Counted from the stretch's first letter, positions 28,326 to 37,347 are shown. The stretch is 64,000 nucleotides of DNA from Deltaproteobacteria bacterium (GCA_018266075.1 JAFEBB010000006.1:62001-126000); one strand, 5' to 3'. Notes: generated from the sequence alone by a model not told the origin. A program made the numbers and translations.

Positions 28326-29960
28326 ATGAACGAGAGCGTCCTTCTTCTCTTTGGTGGTCTGGCCGTCTTCGTGCACGGGCTCTCGCAGGCCCGCGAGAGC
28401 CTGCAATTGCTCGCCGGCGACCGGCTGCGCTCGCTCATCGCCGCGTTCTCCTCGAACCGCATCTTTGGGCTGGTGCTCGGCGCGGCGGTCACCGTCATCC
28501 TCCAGAGCTCCACGGCCACCACGACCATCCTCGTGGGCTACTGCGCCAGCGGCCTGTGCACGCTCGAGCAGGCCATGGCGGTCATCCTCGGCGCCGACGT
28601 GGGCACCACCGCGACCGTGCAGCTCGTCTCGCTGCAGGCGCGCTCGGCGGGGTTGGTGCTCGCCGCGGCGGGCGTGGCCGTGCGCTACGCGAGCAAGAAG
28701 AAGCGCAGCCAGTACGTGGGCCAGGCGCTGCTCGGCCTAGGCCTGCTCTTCTTCGGCATGGAGCTCATGCGCAGCGGCGCCAAGCCCCTCGCGGCCATGG
28801 GCGCGGCGCAGGTGGTCACCAGCTACCTCTCCGGTCACCGTGTGGCGGGCGCATTCCTGGGCGCGCTGCTGACGCTCTTCCTGCGCTCGAGCGCGCCCAC
28901 CCTCGCGCTCACCATGGCCCTCGCCGACGCCGGCGCGCTGGATCTCTGGGGCGCGCTGCCGGTGCTGCTCGGCGCCAACCTGGGCACCACGGTGAGCCCG
29001 TTCGCGAGCGCCGTGGACCAGGACACCGAAGGCAAGCGCGTGGCGCTGGCGCACCTGCTCTTCAAGGCCATCGGCGTGGTGGTGGCGCTGCCGCTGCTCG
29101 GGAAGTTCGTGCACCTGGCCGACGTCTCCGCCCCGCAGATCGCCCGGCAGATCGCCAACGCGCACACGCTCTTCAACGGCGCGCTCGCGCTCGCGTTCCT
29201 GCCCACGCTGAACCTGGGCGCGCTCCTTTTGCGCAAGCTCTACAAGCCGCCGGAGACCAAGCCGCGCTTCCGCCCCAAGTTCCTCGATCCGCGCGCGCTG
29301 GAGACCCCCGCGCTCGCCTTCGGCCAGGCCACGCGCGAGTACCTGCGCATGGCGGAGATCGTGGGCGAGATGCTGAAAGATTCGCTCGAGGTGTTCCGCC
29401 ACCAGGATTTGCAACTGCTCGCCAAGGTGGAGGCCCGCGACGATCAAGTCGATATATTGAATAGAGAAATTAGATTTTATCTCGCGCGCATGGGCCAGGA
29501 CATGATGTCGCCCGAGCAAGCCGAGAAGCAGATGACACTCATCACCCTCACCGCGGACCTCGAGAGCGTGGGCGACATCCTGAACCGCAACCTGCTCGCC
29601 ATGGGCCGCAAGAAGATTTCCCAGGGGTTGTGGTTCAGCGAGGACGGCTGGAAGGAGATCGAGGACTTCTTCTTCAAGGTCATCGAGAACTTCGAGCTCG
29701 CGGTGGCCGCGTTCTCCACCGGCGACGAGGAGCTCGCGCGCAAGGTGCAGCGGCACCGCGTGCGGCTCGCAGAGATAGAAGACAAGCTCAAGCAGGCGCA
29801 CATCGCGCGGCTGCACAAGGGCCTGCGCGAGTCGCTCGACACCAGCTCGATTCACCTGGATCTGCTGGCGGCGCTGCGGCGCATCAACGGGCTGCTCTCC
29901 AACATGGCCGACGCGGTGGTGCGTGAGCGAGATCCGGCGGCCAAGCTGGCGGCGGAGTAG
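28326..29960 (+). CDS. Na/Pi cotransporter family protein with PhoU-like domain
   Basis: A 544-residue sodium/phosphate symporter-like membrane protein. The two inverted repeats carry the family signatures LQSSTATTTI (residues 59-68) and TLFLRSSAPTLAL (about 178-190), each in a re-entrant segment, with eight or so membrane helices up to about 305. Residues 335-540 are a helical PhoU-like cytoplasmic domain (LEVFRHQDLQLLAKVEARDD; ADLESVGDILNRNLL). It likely imports phosphate or regulates it. A run of nine AT-rich codons including ATA and two AGA occurs at 29454-29480, unlike the rest of the gene. Followed after 3 bp by a HAD phosphatase, so the two probably form an operon. Confidence 0.9.
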   Translation: MNESVLLLFGGLAVFVHGLSQARESLQLLAGDRLRSLIAAFSSNRIFGLVLGAAVTVILQSSTATTTILVGYCASGLCTLEQAMAVILGADVGTTATVQLVSLQARSAGLVLAAAGVAVRYASKKKRSQYVGQALLGLGLLFFGMELMRSGAKPLAAMGAAQVVTSYLSGHRVAGAFLGALLTLFLRSSAPTLALTMALADAGALDLWGALPVLLGANLGTTVSPFASAVDQDTEGKRVALAHLLFKAIGVVVALPLLGKFVHLADVSAPQIARQIANAHTLFNGALALAFLPTLNLGALLLRKLYKPPETKPRFRPKFLDPRALETPALAFGQATREYLRMAEIVGEMLKDSLEVFRHQDLQLLAKVEARDDQVDILNREIRFYLARMGQDMMSPEQAEKQMTLITLTADLESVGDILNRNLLAMGRKKISQGLWFSEDGWKEIEDFFFKVIENFELAVAAFSTGDEELARKVQRHRVRLAEIEDKLKQAHIARLHKGLRESLDTSSIHLDLLAALRRINGLLSNMADAVVRERDPAAKLAAE

Positions 29961-29963
29961 CGC

Positions 29964-30647
29964 GTGGCGAGCGCGGCCAGAGTGGTCCTCTTCGACCTCG
30001 ATGGAACGCTGCTCCGCACCGGCGGCGCGGGCCGGCGCGCCATGGATCAAGCGCTGCGTGAGCTCGGCCTGGCGGATGGCCTGGGCGCGATGCGGCTCGA
30101 TGGCATGACCGACCGGGCCATCGTGCGCGAGGCCGCGGTGGCGCACGGGCAGAGCGTGGAGCTGGCGTTCGTCGACGCCGTGCTTGCGCGCTACCTGGTG
30201 ATCCTGGAGGGGAACATCGCCGCGTGCGCGGAGTACGTGGTGCTGCCGGGCGTGTTCGACGCGGTGCACGCGCTGCGCGCGCGCGGGCTGCTGGTGGGCC
30301 TGGGCACGGGCAACGTGGAGCCGGGCGCGCGCATCAAGCTGGAGCGCAGCGGCCTCAACGCGCACCTGCCATTCGGCGGCTTCGGCTCCGACGCCGAGGA
30401 TCGCGCGGAGCTGTTGGCCGCGGGCGTGCGGCGCGCGGAGGAGCTGCTCGGACAATCGCTCGCGCCGGACGCCGTGTGGATCGTGGGCGATACGCCGAAG
30501 GACGTCACGGCGGGCCGGCGCATCGGCGCGCGCGTGCTGGCGGTGGCCACGGGGCACTATTCGGTCGACGCGCTCCGCGACACGGGCGCAGATGTCGTCG
30601 TGCCGGATCTCGCGCATCCCGATGCGTGGCGCGGGCTCGGCGCCTGA
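29964..30647 (+). CDS. HAD-family hydrolase (phosphoglycolate phosphatase-like)
   Basis: A 227-residue HAD phosphatase. Motif I is VLFDLDGTLL with nucleophile Asp about residue 11, motif II the LGTGN segment near 113-117, motif III the conserved Lys in the ARIKLER region, and motif IV WIVGDTPKDV at about 173-182. The cap region inserted after motif I is helical, as in type C1a phosphatases such as Gph. Substrate unknown. GTG at 29964 follows the Na/Pi gene stop by 3 bp with no separate ribosome binding site, implying translational coupling. The stop TGA abuts the convergent stop TCA, giving the palindrome TGATCA. Confidence 0.85.
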   Translation: MASAARVVLFDLDGTLLRTGGAGRRAMDQALRELGLADGLGAMRLDGMTDRAIVREAAVAHGQSVELAFVDAVLARYLVILEGNIAACAEYVVLPGVFDAVHALRARGLLVGLGTGNVEPGARIKLERSGLNAHLPFGGFGSDAEDRAELLAAGVRRAEELLGQSLAPDAVWIVGDTPKDVTAGRRIGARVLAVATGHYSVDALRDTGADVVVPDLAHPDAWRGLGA

Positions 30648-32099
30648 TCACTGGCCGGGATCGAGGGCGAGTACCGGTTGCTCGAGGCCGGAGCCCACGA
30701 TACCCAGGTCGAGCCAGCCGTTGCCGTTGAGATCGCCCACCGCGATATTCGGCGGCTTGGCGCCGAGGAAGCCATCGGCATGGCCGGCGAGGACCGGAGA
30801 CGCGCTCATCCGACCGGCGTCCGGGTACAGGAAGAACGCCCGCACCACGCCGTAGCCGAGGGAGTTGTCCTTGGTATTGGCGACGAGATCCGGCACGCCG
30901 TCGCCGTTGAGATCCACGAGACGCATGGTCCGGATGTACTCCTCCTCCGTGCCGCTCCCGTTATCCTCGAGGAGCCACGTGGGCTGGAAGGCGCCGAGCT
31001 CGGTGGCGGTCTCCAGATGCTGCTGGCCCATGAGAATGAAGGGCGCGCCCGTGTCGGCATACGGCGTTGCCGTGATGAACAAGTCGTCGAACGGGTCGTT
31101 GTCGAGGTTCCCGACGGCGACGTCGTTGAGCGCGAAGCTGCCAGTCGACCCCGCGTCGACGATGATCCACGACGAGTAGCCGCCATCGCCAGCGCCCCAG
31201 CCGATGGCCGCGTAGTTCTCGTCGCAGGTGCCGACATCGGGTTTGCCGTCGCCGTTGAAGTCGCCCAACACCAGGCCGCGTGCGGGTCCGAGGTCGCCCA
31301 GGGGCTGGCGCGGATCGCCGATGAAGTGGCCATCGCCCTGGCCCCGGAAGAGCGTGATGAAGCCGCTGTGCGAGTTGTCGATGGCGACCACGAGATCGGT
31401 CTTGCCGTCGCCGTCGAAGTCCGCGGCGCGGAAGCGATCGAAAAAGAACTGCTGGCCTTGCGTGGCGTCGATGTTGATGGGCGCGTCGAGGCCCGCGTCC
31501 GGCCAGCAGCGAATCACGCTGATCAGCGCATCCTCGCCGGCGGAGACGATCGCCGTGCCGCCGCCATCCACGGTGAGCGAGATGATCTCCAGGCCGCGAC
31601 CGAAGCCGCCGTCGACGGGCAGGGGCATGAAGATTTGCTTGGTGTACCCGCCATCGCCGTCGCCGAGGCGCACTTCGAGGATGGCCTCTGAGTCCTCGAG
31701 GAAGTCGACGTCGTAGATGTTGAACCGCGTGACGATGTCGACCTTGCCGTCGCCGTCGACATCACCGAGGGCCACGTCGCCAGGGGAAGAGTCGTCGTAG
31801 ATGCCGGTCGTTCCGGTGTTGCCGCCGAGCGTGGAGCCCGTTGTTGCGCTGGTGCCGTTCGTTGCGCTGGTGCCGTTGTTCGAAGTCGTGGCCGACGTGC
31901 CGGTGTCACTGCCGTTGCCGCTGCCCGACGTCGTGGCTCCGTTGCTGCCCGTGGCGCCGGTGGGGTGGCTGGTGGCCGTCGTGCCGCCGTCGCAATCCGC
32001 GCCGCTGTTCGGATCGCAGGCGAAGACCTTGCCCGACGTGTCGAACGAGAGGCAGCCGCACGCGAAGAGCGCCGCGGCGATGAGCATGCTCGCGCGCAT
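30648..32099 (-). CDS. FG-GAP repeat lipoprotein
   Basis: A 483-residue lipoprotein: MRASMLIAAALFACGCLS gives a lipobox (ACGC or the preceding FAC). Residues 28-95 are a Ser/Thr/Gly/Asn low-complexity linker. The remainder contains several FG-GAP/VCBS-type calcium loops: GDVDGDGKVDIV, ADFDGDGKTDLVV, GDFNGDGKPDVG, VDLNGDGVPDLV and GDLNGNGWLDLG, which should form a beta propeller on the cell surface. The ATG at 32099 overlaps the stop of the upstream gene as TGATG, so translation is coupled. A last gene of the M1 peptidase operon; ligand unknown. Confidence 0.8.
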   Translation of the reverse strand: MRASMLIAAALFACGCLSFDTSGKVFACDPNSGADCDGGTTATSHPTGATGSNGATTSGSGNGSDTGTSATTSNNGTSATNGTSATTGSTLGGNTGTTGIYDDSSPGDVALGDVDGDGKVDIVTRFNIYDVDFLEDSEAILEVRLGDGDGGYTKQIFMPLPVDGGFGRGLEIISLTVDGGGTAIVSAGEDALISVIRCWPDAGLDAPINIDATQGQQFFFDRFRAADFDGDGKTDLVVAIDNSHSGFITLFRGQGDGHFIGDPRQPLGDLGPARGLVLGDFNGDGKPDVGTCDENYAAIGWGAGDGGYSSWIIVDAGSTGSFALNDVAVGNLDNDPFDDLFITATPYADTGAPFILMGQQHLETATELGAFQPTWLLEDNGSGTEEEYIRTMRLVDLNGDGVPDLVANTKDNSLGYGVVRAFFLYPDAGRMSASPVLAGHADGFLGAKPPNIAVGDLNGNGWLDLGIVGSGLEQPVLALDPGQ

Positions 32100-33004
32100 C
32101 AGAAGCTTCCTCGCGCGGCGACCATCGCTCCGCCCGGCGTCGGCGCCATGGCCACCGGCGGCGCGTCGTGTTGCAGCAGCTCCCAGATGCCGAACGCGGC
32201 CGCACCCGCGCCGACCACGGCCGCGCCCCAGCCGACGGGGTAGAGCGTTCCGGCGGTCTGGTACTGGCTGCGGGTCACCGTGGGCGCGCCCGCATTCGGA
32301 CCGCCGGGCTGCTGATCATCCACTGCGCCGTGCACGCCGCTCGAATAGACGATGCAGCCCACGCCGCCAGCGACGAGCACCGCGCCGCTCACCAGCAACG
32401 CCACGGGCAGCGCGCGGCTCGGCTCGGGAGCGGTCGTCGTTGTCGTCGTCGTCGTGGTCGGGCCATCTGCTGGCGGCGGCGTCGGGTACGGCGAGGGCGC
32501 GGGAGCTGCGTTCGCGGTCGCGGAGTTGCTCTTCGCGGCGCCGTACAGCTGCGGCACGAGCGTCTCGGTCGTCGTCACCAGGTCGTCCGGTCGTCCCTCG
32601 ACCTTGTCCACGGCAGAGCCCAGCACGCGCGCGTGGCGCACGTCGATGCGGCGGAGCTCGAGGATGTACGTGGAGCCCACCTGCGCCAGCTGACCGACGA
32701 TCATCTCGTCGGCGCCGAGCGCGCCGCCCAATTCGCTGATGCAGTCGGAGTCGCTGCTGCAGCCGAGCCGCGCGCGCGACGTCTGAAGCCCCACGAGGGC
32801 GCGCGCGTCGCCCATGGACATCACTTGCGTGTTCTTGTCCTCGGCCTTGCGCACCGCCTCGGGCAGCACCAGGCCCAGGCTCTTGGCGACGGCAGGGTCC
32901 ACCCGGCCGGTGGTCTCGATGTCCATCACCACCACGCGCTTGTGCGCGGGCCGGACCTCGGCGGTGGCTGTCCAGGAGGCGAGGAGCAGCGGCAGCGGCA
33001 ACAT
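32099..33004 (-). CDS. TolB-like-domain membrane protein with poly-Thr linker
   Basis: A 301-residue exported protein. A short signal precedes a domain of about 130 residues (RVVVMDIETTGRVDPAVAKSL, LGADEMIVGQLAQVGSTYIL) resembling the TolB N-terminal/CsgG-like alpha/beta domain that many myxobacteria use in envelope proteins. Then follow a Pro/Ala linker with nine consecutive threonines encoded by an ACN trinucleotide tract, one membrane helix (ALPVALLVSGAVLVAGGVGC) and a second (YPVGWGAAVVGAGAAAFGIW). It probably spans or anchors in the membrane with a periplasmic sensor. It starts 43 bp after the M1 peptidase and ends in TGATG with the FG-GAP lipoprotein. Confidence 0.65.
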   Translation of the reverse strand: MLPLPLLLASWTATAEVRPAHKRVVVMDIETTGRVDPAVAKSLGLVLPEAVRKAEDKNTQVMSMGDARALVGLQTSRARLGCSSDSDCISELGGALGADEMIVGQLAQVGSTYILELRRIDVRHARVLGSAVDKVEGRPDDLVTTTETLVPQLYGAAKSNSATANAAPAPSPYPTPPPADGPTTTTTTTTTAPEPSRALPVALLVSGAVLVAGGVGCIVYSSGVHGAVDDQQPGGPNAGAPTVTRSQYQTAGTLYPVGWGAAVVGAGAAAFGIWELLQHDAPPVAMAPTPGGAMVAARGSF

Positions 33005-33047
33005 CCAGGAACCTCGAGCAAGCCCCGAACGCTAGCAGACGTGCAGC

Positions 33048-34883
33048 TCAGGGCCCTTGCAACATCTGCGAGGGATCCACGCCGTTCTGCATCATCTGCA
33101 TGAGCTGCGGCACCATCTGCTGCATGAGCGCGCGGTCTTCGGGCGACATCTTCATGCCGGTGACGCCCTCCACGAGCTTGCCCATGTCGAGCTGGCCCAG
33201 GTCCTCGTCGCCGTGGCTCTCGAGGAACCAGCGGTCCTTGAGCGCGAGCAGCTTCTTGGCGCGATCCGGCGCGACGTCGGTGGCCGCGAGGACGAAGTCG
33301 TAGGGGCCGGCCTCGCTGAAGCGGAGCTTGTCGGCGTAGTGGCGCATGGCCTTGTCGAAGGTGGCGTCGCCGAGCAGCTTGCGGAGCGCGCCGAAGAACA
33401 TGGGCGCCTTGCCGTACACCAGGCCGGCATACTGCAGCGGTGAGTCGAACTCGTCGGTGGCGCGATCGCAGGCGCCGTCCTTCTCGCCGGACATGCGCAT
33501 CATCTGGAAGTTGATGGCCACCATGTCGGTGAGCGCCTCGGTGCCGGCGGCTTTGCCGCGCTTGGCCTCCACGTAGAGCGCGGCCGAGTACTGCGCGAGC
33601 GCCTCGTCGACGGCGGGGTGGCGGTGCGGATCCGATCCGACGATGGAGCTCCACCACTGGTGCGCGACCTCGTGCGCGACGGTGAACTCCATCATCTTGT
33701 CGGAGATGCCCACGTTGCTCTCGTGGCTGCCCAGCTTCTGCTGCGGGCCCATCAGAGCGCCCAGCGAGCCGAAGCTCTGCTGGGTCCGGTACACCATGTT
33801 CGCCACGCCGACGACGGTCGGGTACTCGATGCCGCCCGCGCCATCGAGGAGCGGCTGCTCCACCACGGAGAAGTCCGTCCACGGGTAGGGGCCGAAGCGC
33901 TTGCCCAGCTCGGTGAGCGCGCGCGAAGCGACGCCGAGCGCGATCTTGCCGTTGGCCTCGTCGCCCTCGAGCGTGTACGCGCTCACGGTGATGCCGCCGG
34001 CCTTCTCGGTCGTCACCTTCCAGGTGCCCGTGTAGATGGGGAAGTCGCGGACCGCGGCCGAGGCGAAGGTGAAGCGCTTGCCGCCCGAGGGCGTGGCCTC
34101 CTCACCCACGCGCGCGCCGCCCGCGACGACCTGCACGTTCGCCGGAACCTCTGCGGTGAAGAGGTAGTTCGAGGTGTCGTAGCTGGCCACGTCGCCCACG
34201 CCCGAGGGCGGGCCGAGGTCCACCTGCCCGCCGAAGTGCGCCGCGAGTTGAGGAAACATTCCGGTTAACGACATCACTCCCTGCGCCGAGCCGAACGCGC
34301 CGTGATCCGTCGGGCCGCCGCCGTGCGACTGGATCATGCCCAGCTGCGCGTTCATGGCTCCGGCGCCGCTCACCGCCTTCTCGTTGAGCTCCGGCACCGT
34401 GCCCGAGAACTCCAGATCGACGGCGGCCACCGTCCCCGCGGGCAGCGGCGGGTCGAAATTCACGTGCAGGATGGTCGGCTCGGAGTCTGCGGCGAGCGTG
34501 CACGGCTGGTTCGGGCAGGTGGTCTTGCCCACCTCGACCTGCGGCTTTCCCGCATTCAGATAGGTCGCGTTGTTGAAGAGCCGGAGCACGAGCTCTTTGG
34601 TCTCCACGGTCACGGGAACGCGCAGCTGCTCCTGGCCCTTGAAGCTGTGCGTCGCGGGATCGATCGTGGCCACCACGCGGTACAGGGGCAGCGTGCCCAG
34701 ACCGTGCAGCTTGGTCTGCAGCGCGGGCCGCTCTTTCGACTGGATGCTCTGCAGGAGCACGTCGAGCTCCGCGGGGCTGGCGGCGCTCGGTGCGGCGGGC
34801 GTCGCGTCGGCCTTGGGCGGCGCGGGCTTTGATGGGGCCGGCTTCGCGGCGGCGAGCGCGGCGCAGAGGAGCAGGTGGACCAT
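33048..34883 (-). CDS. M1-family aminopeptidase, exported
   Basis: A 611-residue M1 metallopeptidase. A signal peptide (MVHLLLCAALAAAKP) and an Ala/Pro linker lead into the beta-saddle domain. The catalytic domain shows the exopeptidase-like LLDGAGGIEYPTVVG (GxMEN equivalent), the zinc motif HEVAHQWW with the third ligand Glu in VDEALAQYSA, and YGKAPMFFGAL afterwards. GGIEYP replaces the canonical GAMEN, as in several periplasmic M1 enzymes. The substrate is probably short peptides. The ATG at 34883 gives the signal peptide and lies 85 bp from a divergent lipoprotein gene. It heads a three-gene operon with the TolB-like and FG-GAP proteins. Confidence 0.85.
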   Translation of the reverse strand: MVHLLLCAALAAAKPAPSKPAPPKADATPAAPSAASPAELDVLLQSIQSKERPALQTKLHGLGTLPLYRVVATIDPATHSFKGQEQLRVPVTVETKELVLRLFNNATYLNAGKPQVEVGKTTCPNQPCTLAADSEPTILHVNFDPPLPAGTVAAVDLEFSGTVPELNEKAVSGAGAMNAQLGMIQSHGGGPTDHGAFGSAQGVMSLTGMFPQLAAHFGGQVDLGPPSGVGDVASYDTSNYLFTAEVPANVQVVAGGARVGEEATPSGGKRFTFASAAVRDFPIYTGTWKVTTEKAGGITVSAYTLEGDEANGKIALGVASRALTELGKRFGPYPWTDFSVVEQPLLDGAGGIEYPTVVGVANMVYRTQQSFGSLGALMGPQQKLGSHESNVGISDKMMEFTVAHEVAHQWWSSIVGSDPHRHPAVDEALAQYSAALYVEAKRGKAAGTEALTDMVAINFQMMRMSGEKDGACDRATDEFDSPLQYAGLVYGKAPMFFGALRKLLGDATFDKAMRHYADKLRFSEAGPYDFVLAATDVAPDRAKKLLALKDRWFLESHGDEDLGQLDMGKLVEGVTGMKMSPEDRALMQQMVPQLMQMMQNGVDPSQMLQGP

Positions 34884-34955
34884 GTGCAGAGCAACCCACG
34901 CCGGATGTGCGGGCGTCAAGCGCGGGAACTTTGTTTTGCGCGGCACGGGAATGGG

Positions 34956-34961
34956 TATGCT
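34956..34961 (+). promoter_or_regulatory. -10-like TATGCT seven bases before an ATG
   Basis: TATGCT ends seven bases before the lipoprotein ATG at 34969. A TTGTTT at 34931-34936 is 19 bp upstream and could serve as a weak -35 box. No Shine-Dalgarno sequence is present. Candidate leaderless start. Confidence 0.35.
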
Positions 34962-34968
34962 TTCCGCC

Positions 34969-35547
34969 ATGCGCAAGACGCCTTTCCTGCTCCTCCTGCT
35001 CACCGCCTGTCCGCACCAGGTGCCGCTGCCCAAGGGGCCGTCGCAGCCGGTGAGCTATCGACTGCTCGCCGAGGCGCCGGAGCTGGAGACGTCGGCGCGC
35101 ACCGAGCAGCGGCCCGACGTGTTCGTGCGCACCGACCAGTTCGATCACACGCCGGTGGTGGTGGCCAAGGGTGAGGCCGGGCCGCTGTCGCTGCAGGGCG
35201 GCCGCGCGCAGCTCTGCGCCGACGAGGCCTGCACCCAGGGTATCAGCGTGGACAACTTCATCCTCTTCGAGGTGGTGGAGCCCTCGGGAACGATCAAGCA
35301 CCGCTTCGCCGTCGGGTACCACTCGGGGCTCACGGTGGAGAACCAGGAGCCCGACAACGTCGGCGCCAACTCCTTCAACTTCGACCCCGGGCTCGACGTG
35401 ACCGCGCAGCTGCCGGCGGAGTCCGAGTTTAGCCTGCGCGCGACGGCCCTCGACTACGGCGGCGTGGGCCGGGTGTCGAATGTGTTCCTGCGCGTGTCGC
35501 CGGTGTCCGAGCGGACGCCGTCGGACGACGAGCTCAAGTCGCGCTAG
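34969..35547 (+). CDS. Lipoprotein of unknown function
   Basis: A 192-residue lipoprotein; MRKTPFLLLLLTACPHQ has the lipobox LTAC, which is why the ATG at 34969 is preferred to an in-frame ATG at 34951. The mature protein is beta rich with no motif I recognise (NFILFEVVEPSGTIKHRFAV, SEFSLRATALDYGGVG). It ends 3 bp before the GNAT gene and probably shares its transcript. It lies divergent from the M1 peptidase across 85 bp. Confidence 0.65.
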   Translation: MRKTPFLLLLLTACPHQVPLPKGPSQPVSYRLLAEAPELETSARTEQRPDVFVRTDQFDHTPVVVAKGEAGPLSLQGGRAQLCADEACTQGISVDNFILFEVVEPSGTIKHRFAVGYHSGLTVENQEPDNVGANSFNFDPGLDVTAQLPAESEFSLRATALDYGGVGRVSNVFLRVSPVSERTPSDDELKSR

Positions 35548-35550
35548 CCC

Positions 35551-36030
35551 ATGTCGCTCGCGCTGACGCTGCGAACGGCGACGGCGCGGCCGCTCGCGGG
35601 CGACGACGCGGCGATCCTTCAGGCGCTGCTCGTGCGCTCCGCCGCGTACTTTCGCGGCGCGGATGGACGTGCGCCGAGCAAGCACGCCGCGCTCGAGAGG
35701 ATCTCCGACGCGCTCGGCGACGCGCAGGTCGCGCTCATCGGGCTCTTTCGCGGCGAATCATTGGTGGGATTTCTGGAGCTGCGCCTCGACGAGCCGCGCG
35801 AGCACGACGCGACGATCGTGCTGCTGCTGCTCGAGCCCGCAGAGCGTCGCAAAGGCTTGGGGCGCGAGGTGGTGGAGGCGCTCGTGTCGTCGCTGTCGAA
35901 AGCGGGGACGCGCGCGATCCACCTCGGCGTCCAGGACCACGAGCATGGCGCGCGGGCGTTCTGGGAAGCGCAGGGCTTCGTCGACGACGGCCGCGACGAG
36001 GGCGTGACCCGCTTCGTGCGCAAACTCTGA
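35551..36030 (+). CDS. GNAT-family N-acetyltransferase
   Basis: A 159-residue GNAT acetyltransferase. The acetyl-CoA pyrophosphate loop is RRKGLGREVVEAL (R/QxxGxG/A pattern, about residues 99-111), preceded by the beta4 strand ATIVLLLLEPAER and followed by beta5 AIHLGVQDHEHGARAFWEAQGF with the typical C-terminal tail. Substrate unknown; the family acylates aminoglycosides, amino acids or protein N-termini. It starts 3 bp after the lipoprotein stop and is followed 9 bp later by a hypothetical gene, all likely on one mRNA. Confidence 0.85.
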   Translation: MSLALTLRTATARPLAGDDAAILQALLVRSAAYFRGADGRAPSKHAALERISDALGDAQVALIGLFRGESLVGFLELRLDEPREHDATIVLLLLEPAERRKGLGREVVEALVSSLSKAGTRAIHLGVQDHEHGARAFWEAQGFVDDGRDEGVTRFVRKL

Positions 36031-36039
36031 AGGGTGTCA

Positions 36040-36582
36040 ATGAGCCTCCGCGTCGACCTCTATCCCATTCAGCTCGCGACGCTCTCCGCGCACCTGCGCG
36101 GGCGGGCCGGCGACGCCCAGGCGCTCGCAGCCGAGCTGAAGACGAAGCTCCCCGCGCTCGATCCGGCGATCGTCGAGGCGCTGCTGGGAGGAACCCTCGG
36201 GCCGTCGACGATGCCCGTGGAGAGCGAGCCTTTCGCCTCGCTGATGTGCCGGCTGGCCTATCGGGTGCGCCCGCCCGAGCCGCCCGTGCTCTTCGACCTC
36301 GGCGGACTTTGGAATGCGCTGGCACAGCTGAGCGGCGACGGCGCGTTGGAGGGGGAACCTGCGCACCTCGCCTCCTTCCTGCTTGGCGGCCGGCCGATGG
36401 TTGGCGTTCAAATCGATTCGGCCTGGAGCTCGTACGCATGGATTTCGAGCGGGGAGCTCGACGCCTTCACCGTACTCCTCGACCGCGCGGAGCCCATGGC
36501 CAAGTACGATGTCTCGCAAGCGCGTCCCTGGCTCGCCGAGGTTCGTCGGCGCGAGCTGGAGATCTTCGTCGCCGTCGGCTGA
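36040..36582 (+). CDS. Hypothetical protein, possibly DUF7691-like
   Basis: A 180-residue cytoplasmic protein. No catalytic motif is visible; helical N-terminal half (LAAELKTKLPALDPAIVEALL) and a C-terminal half with FLLGGRPMVGVQIDSAWSSYAW and LDAFTVLLDR. The layout resembles DUF7691/DUF1877-type small domains found in toxin-immunity or regulatory settings, but I would not rely on that. ATG at 36040 is preferred to GTG at 36034 because GAAGGG lies five bases upstream. Ends 7 bp before a convergent outer-membrane protein gene. Confidence 0.6.
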   Translation: MSLRVDLYPIQLATLSAHLRGRAGDAQALAAELKTKLPALDPAIVEALLGGTLGPSTMPVESEPFASLMCRLAYRVRPPEPPVLFDLGGLWNALAQLSGDGALEGEPAHLASFLLGGRPMVGVQIDSAWSSYAWISSGELDAFTVLLDRAEPMAKYDVSQARPWLAEVRRRELEIFVAVG

Positions 36583-36589
36583 GTGGACG

Positions 36590-37201
36590 TCAGTAGTGGA
36601 TGCCGATGTTGGCCTGCGCGGCCCACTGGTTGCCGTGGACGCTCTCGTTGGTGACGAGCGTGTTCGACAGGTTTGCCAGGTAGTCGCCGCGCAAGCCGAA
36701 CGTGGCCACGCGATCGATCAAGAAGTTCGCGCCCACGCCCATCGGCACCTGCGCGCCGCCGCCCGAGGTGTAGAGCGGGCTGTTGGTTTCGGTCACGGTA
36801 TAGAACGCGCCGCCAAACCCGCCAGCGACGAAGGGCTCGATGATCATGCTGCTGTTCGCGCGGAACGGCGCGGCGAGCTTCAAGTCTCCGCTCAACGAGG
36901 TGGTGGTGATGCCTTCGTTGGTGGGCAGCCGCGGGTCGTCGAAGGTGTTGTGCGCGCCGAGGTACGTGACCTCCACGCCGATGTTCTGCGTGAAGTTGTA
37001 GACGCCGCGCGCGTTCCAGCCGACGCCGGTGTTGGTGCGATCGCCGAGGTCGCCGGTGAAGTTGGAGACGCCCATGCCGGCTTCGGCGCCAATGCGTGAC
37101 GCCCCGTCGCTGCCCGAGGCGCCGACCGAGGCCTGTGCCTGCGCACAGAGCAGGAGAGCGGCCGCTCCCACGCTCCAGATGCTCATTCGACGAGCGTTCA
37201 T
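36590..37201 (-). CDS. Outer-membrane beta-barrel protein
   Basis: A 203-residue exported protein with an N-terminal signal (MSIWSVGAAALLLCAQAQAS) and a mature region of alternating strands that fits an eight-stranded OmpA/OprF-type barrel (MGVSNFTGDLGDRTNTGVG, YNFTQNIGVEVTYLGAHNTF, FGLRGDYLANLSNTLV, terminating in AQANIGIHY with an aromatic last residue). Such barrels anchor or seal the outer membrane. GAGGAGG seven bases before ATG 37201 fixes the start; a later ATG at 37186 is possible. The 146 bp upstream hold nothing I recognise beyond scattered AT-rich GTTAA tracts. Confidence 0.75.
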   Translation of the reverse strand: MNARRMSIWSVGAAALLLCAQAQASVGASGSDGASRIGAEAGMGVSNFTGDLGDRTNTGVGWNARGVYNFTQNIGVEVTYLGAHNTFDDPRLPTNEGITTTSLSGDLKLAAPFRANSSMIIEPFVAGGFGGAFYTVTETNSPLYTSGGGAQVPMGVGANFLIDRVATFGLRGDYLANLSNTLVTNESVHGNQWAAQANIGIHY

Positions 37202-37347
37202 GGCCAACCTCCTCAGGCGCTCGAATCTGCCTTCGGGCTGCGACAGCAACCCACGCAGTACGGTTAGGAACTGCACAGGCGTGGCCACAAGGCTCGGACG
37301 GCCAAGCGAGCGCTTGATTGAAGCCGAAATGTTAATTCACGCTTCGG

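Noticed and set aside
36040-36582. Immunity protein or toxin role for the hypothetical protein after the GNAT gene.
   Set aside because: There is no toxin or secretion gene in the vicinity and the fold resemblance is too weak to name a family.
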